DNA of 64,000 bases, from the NCBI RefSeq assembly GCF_016482685.1, contig NZ_JACYHF010000001.1:62001-126000 (forward strand), written 5' to 3'. The notes below the pieces were generated by a model that was not told where the DNA came from, ran no database searches, and saw only the letters and a program-made list of their open reading frames with translations. A program made the translations under genes and the position numbers. This document shows positions 1 through 7,434 of the stretch, one piece after another; position 1 is the stretch's first letter; each line of letters begins with the position of its first letter. The DNA comes from Streptomyces sp. DSM 110735 (lineage in GTDB: Bacteria; Actinomycetota; Actinomycetes; Streptomycetales; Streptomycetaceae).

Positions 1-417
1 CCGCGTCTGCGACGGTGACCTCGACGCCGCCACCCCGACCGTGTTCATCGAGCAGTCCATCCCCGCCACCGGCCTGGTGCTGCAGCCCGGGACGCTCTAC
101 CTCGGCGTCACGCTGGAGAAGACCGGTTCGGAGATGTACGCACAGATGCTCAACGGCGACCGCACCATCGGCGCCCTCGGCATCTGGGTCCACGTCTCAG
201 CCCCGCTCGGCCACCAAGGCCACGCCATCCGCTGGACCCTTGAAATCCGTGCCGCCCGGCCCGTGCGCGTCTACCCGGGGATGACCTTCGGAAAGCTCGT
301 CTTCCTCACGGCCTTCGGCGCCCCGATCAGCTACCAGCAGCAACCCGCCAAGTACGCGTCGACGGACGGCATCGACATCTCCCGCCTCTACGAAGAGATT
401 CCCGGGGGGCCCTGTGA
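1..417 (+). CDS. dcd: dCTP deaminase-like protein, 3' part, apparent frameshift near stop
   Basis: The gene starts upstream of the window; frame 2 is open from base 2. The translation carries the Dcd fold signatures LQPGTLYLGVTLE, a LGIWVHVSA strand, WTLEI (the position of the catalytic Glu) and RPGM-like VYPGMTFGKL. Dcd converts dCTP to dUTP. The classical DGRSSLARLG loop reads as NGDRTIGALG, so this is a divergent member. After LYEEIPGG the frame runs on through the next gene until 844. One extra G in the six-G run at 404-409 would end the protein at TGA 415-417, overlapping the GTG of the next gene, the expected operon geometry. Sequencing error or true frameshift cannot be told apart here. 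Dcd homologues act in nucleotide metabolism and also in phage defence. Confidence 0.75.
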
Positions 418-1529
418 GCTCCCGCTCGGCCACCGGGCCGCTGGTCGCCACTGTCTTGGACCTACCCGTTGGAAGCCCTGGCGGCAGCGTCGAGCTCTTC
501 CTCGACCTCTATACGGGCGACCGCCCCCTCATTCCTGCACGCGCGTTCATGCTGGGCCCTTCGAATCCCAGCCGCCTTCTCCCCACTGGGCTCAACCTGC
601 TGCCCGTGTCGGGGAAATGCCTGGAGGGTTCCGCCTTCGGTCGCTACGTCGGGGCCCTTCGCAGGGCTCTCGCGATGGCGATCGACCCGGCCCAGATCGG
701 CGTACTTCATCTGCAGCACCTCGCGTTCGGTGCGGCTCCCGCCCTGATGCGGGCGCTACCCCTGCACCCCCGTATCGCCTTGGTCCACGGCACGGACCTG
801 ATCTTCGCCGAGGCCCACCGCGACCAGCTCCAGGTCCTACGTGAGACCGCCAGGGCGGCCGACGCGATCGTCGTTCCGACGGGGGCAATGGCCGACCACC
901 TCCTCAAGCTCGCCCCACAGATCGACCGCCGGAAGATCACCCACATCCCCTGGGGCATCCCCGACCACCTGCTCACCGATCCACCGGCCCGACCCACCCG
1001 CAGGTCCTCCAGCCACCTACGCCTGCTGTACGCAGGACGGCTGACCGCCGAGAAAGGTGTCGAGGCCCTGGTCAAAAGCGTGGCCCCGGTGCCAGGTGTT
1101 GAACTGAGCATCGCCGCCCCCAGAGCCCAGTTCCATGCCCTAGCCCCGCTACTGCAACGGGCCGGCGTAAGGGCCCGTTACCTCGGCTGGCTCCGCCGTC
1201 CACAGTTGTGGGGAGCGTTCACCGAGCACGACGTACTGGTCATGCCGTCAACCACCCTGGAGGCCATGGGCCTGGTCGCGCTGGAGGCCCAAGCCTGTGG
1301 TCTGCCCGTCCTCTACCAACCCGTTCCCGGCCTCAGCGAAGCCCTCGCCGCCTCCGGCGTTGCCACCGACTTCACCCACTCTGCCGCCCTGGCCCGTGAC
1401 CTCGACCGGCTGCGCACCTCCCCCGGCCTGTTGCCCGCTCTACGGCAGGCGGGGTACGCGAACGTAGCGCGCTATCCGCTCTCGGCGACCGCACGGTCTC
1501 TGACCGAGCTCGGCCGCCAACTCGCCTGA
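414..1529 (+). CDS. GT4-family glycosyltransferase
   Basis: 371 aa from a GTG that overlaps the predicted (frameshift-corrected) stop of the dCTP deaminase-like gene. The protein has two Rossmann-like halves: an acceptor half with a VHGTDLIFAE turn, then LRLLYAGRLTAEKGVEALV, typical of the donor half of retaining GT-B enzymes. Near the C-terminus LEAMGLVALEAQACGLPVL contains the EX7E pair (E283 and E291) that holds the nucleotide sugar. It should transfer a sugar from an NDP-sugar to an unknown acceptor in the cytoplasm. No signal peptide or membrane segment is visible. The neighbours (deaminase, serine hydrolase) do not reveal the acceptor. Confidence 0.85.
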   Translation: MSSRSATGPLVATVLDLPVGSPGGSVELFLDLYTGDRPLIPARAFMLGPSNPSRLLPTGLNLLPVSGKCLEGSAFGRYVGALRRALAMAIDPAQIGVLHLQHLAFGAAPALMRALPLHPRIALVHGTDLIFAEAHRDQLQVLRETARAADAIVVPTGAMADHLLKLAPQIDRRKITHIPWGIPDHLLTDPPARPTRRSSSHLRLLYAGRLTAEKGVEALVKSVAPVPGVELSIAAPRAQFHALAPLLQRAGVRARYLGWLRRPQLWGAFTEHDVLVMPSTTLEAMGLVALEAQACGLPVLYQPVPGLSEALAASGVATDFTHSAALARDLDRLRTSPGLLPALRQAGYANVARYPLSATARSLTELGRQLA

Positions 1530-1623
1530 ACGGCCCTTCGAGCGGTCGGCCACGCCGCTGCCCGGCCCGCTCCGTGAACGTCACTACGCTGGCCGGCGGG
1601 ATGCCCCAGCGAAGAGGGAGACC

Positions 1624-2688
1624 ATGACGTACGACATCGACCGCATCGAAGCTCTGCTCGACGAGGGCGTCCGCGGCAAGGTGTACCCCGGCGCCGTGTG
1701 GGCCGTCGGCGACGCCCATGGCATCCGCGCCCAAGGCACCACTGGAGTCCTCGACCCCGACGAGCCGGACGTGCCGATGCGCGCTGACACCGTCTTCGAC
1801 GCCGCCAGCCTCACCAAGATCCTCGCCGTCTGGTCATCCATCGGCGCTCTGTGGGAAGACGGTGCCCTCGACCTGGACCAGCCGCTGGGCAGCTTCTGGC
1901 CGGAGGTCTCCGGCCACCCCATCGGCACCGTGACCGCGCGGCAGCTGTTGACGCACACAGCCGGCCTTCCCTTGCGTGCCCAGCTGAAGAACCTTTACGG
2001 CACCGACAAGGAGGACATCCGCCGAGGCGTGCTGCACGAGCAACTCCACCGGCCACCAGGCGAGGCCGTCGAGTACACCGACCGGGCCGCACTCATCCTC
2101 GGCTACCTCACCGAATATCTCTCCGGTCAGACCTTGGACCAGCTGGCCACCGTCCGCATCTGGCAACCACTGGGCATGGAGAGCACCCGCTTCGGCCCAC
2201 TACCCGATCAGATCGCAGATCGCTGCGCCCCAACCGAGTACAACCGGGACACCGACACTCACCTCAAGGGAACCGCCCACGATTTCTCCGCGCGCCTCTT
2301 GGGCGGCGTCTGCGGCATCGCTGGCGCTTTCACCGTCCTCGACGACCTCACCGTCTTCCTTCGCTACCTGCTGGACGTCGGTACCGCGCCGCGGCGCGCC
2401 GGATTCGGCCGCGATTGGACCACGACATCACTGACCGTCCAGACCGGCACGTTGACTCCCGTGCGTGGCCTGTTCTGGCACACCGCTCCCGGGACAGCTC
2501 TGGTCGATGACGTCTGGGTCCACTACGGATTCACCGGAACCGGCACATGGATCTCACCCCGCCAAGGCCGGTGGGCCGTACTGCTGACGAACAAGCTGTA
2601 CTACACCCGTGACCGGCAGCCCTTGACCGACGTACGTAACGCCTTCCGTGGTCTGGCCTTTTCGCCGGATGAATCCCCATCTGTGTAA
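1624..2688 (+). CDS. Beta-lactamase-fold serine hydrolase
   Basis: 354 aa; ATG preceded by AGAGGGAG. The class C beta-lactamase/esterase signatures are present: SxxK as SLTK (S62, K65), a YxN-type motif as YTD (Y151), and an HxG-type third motif as HYG (H300). LLTHTAGL is the conserved helix after the active site. The family covers penicillin-binding proteins, esterases and D-amino peptidases, so the substrate is unknown. There is no signal peptide, which argues for a cytoplasmic esterase or amidase rather than a resistance lactamase. It lies 94 bp after the glycosyltransferase on the same strand and may be co-transcribed. Confidence 0.85.
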   Translation: MTYDIDRIEALLDEGVRGKVYPGAVWAVGDAHGIRAQGTTGVLDPDEPDVPMRADTVFDAASLTKILAVWSSIGALWEDGALDLDQPLGSFWPEVSGHPIGTVTARQLLTHTAGLPLRAQLKNLYGTDKEDIRRGVLHEQLHRPPGEAVEYTDRAALILGYLTEYLSGQTLDQLATVRIWQPLGMESTRFGPLPDQIADRCAPTEYNRDTDTHLKGTAHDFSARLLGGVCGIAGAFTVLDDLTVFLRYLLDVGTAPRRAGFGRDWTTTSLTVQTGTLTPVRGLFWHTAPGTALVDDVWVHYGFTGTGTWISPRQGRWAVLLTNKLYYTRDRQPLTDVRNAFRGLAFSPDESPSV

Positions 2689-2766
2689 TTCAGCCCCTCT
2701 GTACCGCCAATGCTCCGCGCTCCCGCACGCGCCTCGGTTGTCAGAGGCGGGTGCCATGCTTCCTGG

Positions 2767-5700
2767 ATGGCCAGCAAGAACGAGCGACGGCGTGGGCAGG
2801 TCGGGCCCGCCGTACCCACGAAGCAGAGCAACTCAAGCAGTGGACCCGATGGATCCTTGTGGATGCAAACGCGTTCTGGGGCGCGGGCGGGCCGCGGGTT
2901 TCACTACCAGGATGCCGTCGGAGCGTGGCTGTGCGGCCGCGTACTGTCCCGCGCTCTCGTCATCGATCGCATTGTCCCGGAGGGATTTGAAGACCTCTCC
3001 TGTGAAGGCCCGACGCCCTGGCACGTCCAGGTGAAGTCACGCCAGGAACGAGTCGGAGACTTCACCGCCTCCCACGTGGCCGCAGATCTTGTCACCATGG
3101 CCAAAGCCCACACCAAGCGTAAGCAAGCGGGGGTAGCTGGTCGAGCGGTCCTCGTACTCGAACGGCCAGTCAACAGTGAGTGGTTTACCGAATGGGGCCG
3201 CCCGCTGGATGCCCTTCCGCCGGGCCATCCGGTGCTGCGGGAACTCAACGCAAAGGCTGAGCGAGCCGGTCTGAGCAGAGACGAGATCGATGCCTGGTGC
3301 GCAATAGTTAGCCTCTACGTGCTGCCCTGGCGGACGGCTGCGGAGCAGACCTGCACGGCAGTAGTACAGCGCTTCGGGCTGCTGCCCGCAGGAGCGGAGC
3401 GGGTCGTGCTGGCGTTGCGCGACGCTGTCGCTGGCCATGCCGACGCCAACGCGGAGACAAGCCTTGCAGATGCGGCCGGGCTGAGCCGAACGAGCATCGA
3501 TCGTATAGCGCAGGAGGTCGCGGAAACCATCGATCGCGAGTCGCTCGAAGAAGCACTGGCGGCAGGCGTTTGTGAGCCGGTCGACTTCGATCGCCCGCTT
3601 CAGCCGACAGGCTTCTACGAGGGAATCGACGTACAGCCCGGCCACATCGCCGCCGGCCTGCCAGCCCCCAGGCCAGGTCTGACTGGTCAGGTGGTGGCGG
3701 CGATCGACCGCGAAGAGAACATCCTTGTCACCGGCCCATCCGGAGTTGGCAAGTCGACCGTCATGTGGACGGCCGCCTATGTGACCAGGCATGTGCTCTG
3801 GTATCGGATCAGGCACTTGCGGAACGAGGACACCGCCTCGCTAGTACGCCTCGCCAAGGCGCTGAAACCATCGACGCGCTCGCCGGTCGGATTTGTGGTG
3901 GACGGCATCGGAATCGGAGCGGTCGAGGCTTGGGACGTTCTCCATCGTGAACTTGCACCCATTCCCGGCGTTCTGCTGTTGGGCTCTGTGCGTAGCGAGG
4001 ACCTGCTACCGCTCCGAAGCCAGGCAGGTTGCACCCAGATCTCGGTAGCGCTCGACGAGGAGGTCGCGAAGCAGATCTACGCAGGTCTCTCAGCATCCGG
4101 TCTCACGAAAGCGCCGCACTGGCGGGAGGCGTACGAAGCAGCGGACGGACTGACTTTGGAGTTCACGCACCTTCTCACCCGCGGACGGCGATTGTCGGAT
4201 GTCCTGTCTGAGCAGGTCAACCGGCGGGTGATCGAAGGGCGACAGACGGAGATCGAGATCCTGGCGAGAATCTCGGTGGCCCATAGATGGGGCGCCGACG
4301 TGCCGCTGCGGGCAATACAGCAGCAACTCGGCATCGGCGACGCGGAACTCCGTCTCGCGCTCTCCCGCCTAATGGACGAACATCTCGTCCACGAGCGGCT
4401 GGGACGTCTGTCCGGGCTTCATCAGTTGCGCTCCGGCAGATTGGCCGATGCCGTCCATGCGGTGCCGCCACCGATGCTGGATGAGACCGTCATCTCGGTG
4501 ATGCGAATGCTGGTCGATGCACAGCTCCAGCCGTTCGTGGCGGGCGTCCTCACGGAATACCCGGATCTGGATTCCGTCGTACTGCAGCAGGTCGTAGTCG
4601 AGCTCGGGCAAAGGCCTGGTACAGCTGGGATGACAGGTGTTCTCCAGGCACTGCGCCTCGTCGATTTCACCCGTCAGGCCGCCAAGTGGGCAGAGATCCT
4701 CGATCGGCACCGGGTGTCGCCCGCAAACCGTCGGACGCTCCTGTACTTCGCGGTGCTGGACGGCGATCCGCTGCCGAACCTGAAACCCGAGATCGCCGCT
4801 GCCACGGCCGAGATCCGCGCCGGTGGTCCTTCCAGTTCTCCGCTACGCGACGCACTGGCAGAACGGCTCGGCACGGCCGAGTTGGCGAACGTACTCGCAC
4901 AGTGCGAGGAGGAGGCCGAAGCCCAGAGATTCCTGGCTGTACTCGCCCAAACGAAGCTGGATGTCACGGACTGGCCGCAAGTGCTCGCCGACTCACCGTT
5001 TGCGCGGCTACTCCTCCACTCACCAGTTGAGTCGCTGGGAGACCTCCTCACAGCGGCACGAGCCGTGTCGTCGAATCTGGCCAAGGACCTGCTCGAACTC
5101 GCGGGTGGAGAGGACGTAATCCTGGCGAGACTCATAGCTGAATCCCCGTGGGTGGTTGAGGCATCCGTCATAGAACGGGACGGCAATCCGGTCGCGTACG
5201 CCCGTCTCATGCATGTGTCCGGTCGGGCTCAGCCAGACGCGGAACAATCGGTCCGGGCGTTTGGGCGAATCCTGCTCCGCTGCCTTCCGCACTGCGAGAG
5301 CGTGGATGTCCAAAGCCTGCTGCCCGGTGGAATTCCACAGATAATCGGTGACTTCACGGGTGGAGTCAGCAGCTTGCAACGCAGGTACGACCGTTCGACG
5401 AGCCAGGTGGCATGGTTTCGCGCGCAGGCTCTGATCGCCACGGCTGCCGCCGGCACCACCGACTGGACAACTCGAACAGCAACAGCGAGCGCGGTGCTCC
5501 CCACGCTGAACAAGTACTTGATGGACCTGACCCGGGCCTGGGCCATCGGCCGCGCGGGGCCCAGGGACACGGCCAAGCTTCGTACGATGCAAGCGGCGCT
5601 GTCGGAGCAAGCCGCCGAGCTGACGTTGCCCGCCGACAGCGCCTCCCTGTCCGCATTGCCTGCCGATACCGCCGCTCCAGGAGGTGGGGTGGATAACCTT

Positions 5701-6879
5701 CACCTGCTCGTGGACGGAATCGCGGACAACCTCACCCGAAGGATTATCGACCCCACGGAGCACCGGGCACTCGCCGGTTATGTCTGGGAGAATTTGCGGT
5801 CGGGCCTATTGCGCGTACGGGACGAGGAACGCTGGCACCTCATCGGCCAGGAACCACCGACCGCCCTTGATCAACTCATGGAGACTCTCACTGACCTGCA
5901 TCCCGTTCTCGCTGAGCTCACCTGGGGCACCCTCGGACCGAAGGCGCTCAGGACCGCGGCACGGTCTGGGCCTTCTGCTCAGGGGCTCGCCCGAGCGGCG
6001 GACCTCGCCCGAGCGGCTGCCAACGAACGAGCGATAACAGTCCAGCGGAAGCTTCAGGCCGAAGCCGAAGCAGCCGGTATCTCCATTCAGCTCTACTCTC
6101 GGCCGATCACCGACGCAAAGGCGGTGGAGTGGCCCCCCGTGCAGTTGGCAGTCGGCGTGGCGCTTGACGACGTTGCCCAATGGCAGGCCGTCTTGACCCA
6201 GCTGAGCGAGCTAATGCGGCATGATCACGCATCTCAGGGGTACCGCAGGCCCGTCCTTATCGTGCCACTTGCCGACGGCAAGCCGGTTCGACGTCTCGCA
6301 CATCAGCTTCAAGATGAACTCTGGCCCGGAATCGACCTCTTCGACACCTGGAGCGCGGCCCTTCCTGAAGCCCACCCGACGCCGCTCACTAACGCGGTCA
6401 TCGACGCCCACCAAGCTCTCCGGGGTCTCTCCGGCCTGGCCCACCTAGCGGCCCTGCGGGAACCCGACCCGCGCCACCAACGTATCGCTGATCAGGAAGT
6501 GGCACAGTTCCAGCAAGCGCATGGCATCATCACTGCGCTCCAGCCGGGGAACCCAGTCATCGATGAGGTCGAGCATTGCCTCATTTCCCTGGCTCGTCGA
6601 GTGGAGGGCGAGTGCGCCCAGGACACGGCTCTCCGAGACTCAGGGATGCCGAACCTCGCCACCGCCATCGCTCAAGGCATGACCAACCAGCCGACGGAGG
6701 ACTCCCAACAGTTGGGCGGCCTGATCACGATCTCCCTGCAATGGGACCTCAGCCCCGACGGTGCTGCGCGGCTCCTCGCCGAACTGTCAGATGAAACCGA
6801 CCCGTCTGCGCGTGCTGGCTCAGAGCTTCATCCCATCTCGATGCCTGCGATCGTTCAAGAGAAGCCGGTCGACGGCTGA
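2767..6879 (+). CDS. Giant STAND-type NTPase with N-terminal PD-(D/E)xK-like nuclease (candidate antiphage protein)
   Basis: About 1370 aa from ATG 2767 (ATG 2710 and 2863 are alternatives; none has a clear ribosome site). Residues ~40-130 resemble the Cap4/DUF4297 nuclease: GFHYQDAVGAWL, then FED (E75, D76) and HVQVKSR with Q88 and K90 as the QxK motif. A P-loop ATPase follows with Walker A GPSGVGKST (~323-331), Walker B-like GFVVDG and an arginine-bearing LLLGSVRSEDLLPL. The remaining ~850 aa are helical and repeat-like, as in the sensor arms of STAND proteins. Avs proteins share this nuclease-STAND-sensor order and cut DNA after sensing a phage protein; a role here is inference. The gene stands alone and reads as less GC-rich than its surroundings. 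Confidence 0.75.
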   Translation: MASKNERRRGQVGPAVPTKQSNSSSGPDGSLWMQTRSGARAGRGFHYQDAVGAWLCGRVLSRALVIDRIVPEGFEDLSCEGPTPWHVQVKSRQERVGDFTASHVAADLVTMAKAHTKRKQAGVAGRAVLVLERPVNSEWFTEWGRPLDALPPGHPVLRELNAKAERAGLSRDEIDAWCAIVSLYVLPWRTAAEQTCTAVVQRFGLLPAGAERVVLALRDAVAGHADANAETSLADAAGLSRTSIDRIAQEVAETIDRESLEEALAAGVCEPVDFDRPLQPTGFYEGIDVQPGHIAAGLPAPRPGLTGQVVAAIDREENILVTGPSGVGKSTVMWTAAYVTRHVLWYRIRHLRNEDTASLVRLAKALKPSTRSPVGFVVDGIGIGAVEAWDVLHRELAPIPGVLLLGSVRSEDLLPLRSQAGCTQISVALDEEVAKQIYAGLSASGLTKAPHWREAYEAADGLTLEFTHLLTRGRRLSDVLSEQVNRRVIEGRQTEIEILARISVAHRWGADVPLRAIQQQLGIGDAELRLALSRLMDEHLVHERLGRLSGLHQLRSGRLADAVHAVPPPMLDETVISVMRMLVDAQLQPFVAGVLTEYPDLDSVVLQQVVVELGQRPGTAGMTGVLQALRLVDFTRQAAKWAEILDRHRVSPANRRTLLYFAVLDGDPLPNLKPEIAAATAEIRAGGPSSSPLRDALAERLGTAELANVLAQCEEEAEAQRFLAVLAQTKLDVTDWPQVLADSPFARLLLHSPVESLGDLLTAARAVSSNLAKDLLELAGGEDVILARLIAESPWVVEASVIERDGNPVAYARLMHVSGRAQPDAEQSVRAFGRILLRCLPHCESVDVQSLLPGGIPQIIGDFTGGVSSLQRRYDRSTSQVAWFRAQALIATAAAGTTDWTTRTATASAVLPTLNKYLMDLTRAWAIGRAGPRDTAKLRTMQAALSEQAAELTLPADSASLSALPADTAAPGGGVDNLHLLVDGIADNLTRRIIDPTEHRALAGYVWENLRSGLLRVRDEERWHLIGQEPPTALDQLMETLTDLHPVLAELTWGTLGPKALRTAARSGPSAQGLARAADLARAAANERAITVQRKLQAEAEAAGISIQLYSRPITDAKAVEWPPVQLAVGVALDDVAQWQAVLTQLSELMRHDHASQGYRRPVLIVPLADGKPVRRLAHQLQDELWPGIDLFDTWSAALPEAHPTPLTNAVIDAHQALRGLSGLAHLAALREPDPRHQRIADQEVAQFQQAHGIITALQPGNPVIDEVEHCLISLARRVEGECAQDTALRDSGMPNLATAIAQGMTNQPTEDSQQLGGLITISLQWDLSPDGAARLLAELSDETDPSARAGSELHPISMPAIVQEKPVDG

Positions 6880-7017
6880 GGCGCCGCTCCCTCAGGGCGC
6901 AGAGGTGGCCGGATGCCGCTCCTTCCGTCGATCCAGGGTTGTCGCCAGCGAACGCCCTCGTGCCAAAGTCGCTGAACAGACTGGACACGCAAAATGAGCG
7001 AACACAAGGAGCAGCAC

Positions 7018-7434
7018 ATGCGCGACGGGGGACCGCAGTGGACATTGACCGTGCCCACAGGCGGCGACACATTCCGGCAGGAGCGTCTCACCCGCGATCT
7101 GCATGACAGCCTGGATAGGACGGACGGTCTCGTCATCGGCATCCTTGACGCCGAAGGGCCGGCCGAACCGGGTCGTAAGGGTACGGGCGCGGGCTAGGTG
7201 GCCCTCTGGGCGGCTACCACTGCCGCTGTCGTTCGCCCGGCGTCCCAGGTCCTGATCACACTGATCAAGGAATGGTGCGCCAAGGAGCGGCACCGCAAGG
7301 TCGTGGTCACCATCGCGGGAGACTCGATCGAGATCACCGGGCGCCCTGACGCCGCGCAGGAACGCATGGTCCGCGCATTCCAGGAGCGGATCTCCGGCGA
7401 GGACGGCCCCGGATCTGATGGCTGCGCGACGTGA
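7018..7434 (+). pseudogene. EACC1-like effector-associated component, interrupted by in-frame amber codon
   Basis: Two short reading frames lie in the same frame, separated only by TAG 7195-7197. The first (59 aa from ATG 7018, preceded by AAGGAG) ends EPGRKGTGAG. The second (78 aa, GTG directly after the TAG) has a hydrophobic helix and then VVVTIAGDSIEITG. Read as one protein of about 138 aa they match my memory of EACC1, the constant partner of caspase- or trypsin-type effectors in NTP-dependent bacterial conflict systems. A CAG-to-TAG change would explain the split; re-initiation at the adjacent GTG is an alternative. The stop overlaps the caspase gene start (GTGA), consistent with co-translation. 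Family assignment is from recall. Confidence 0.6.
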
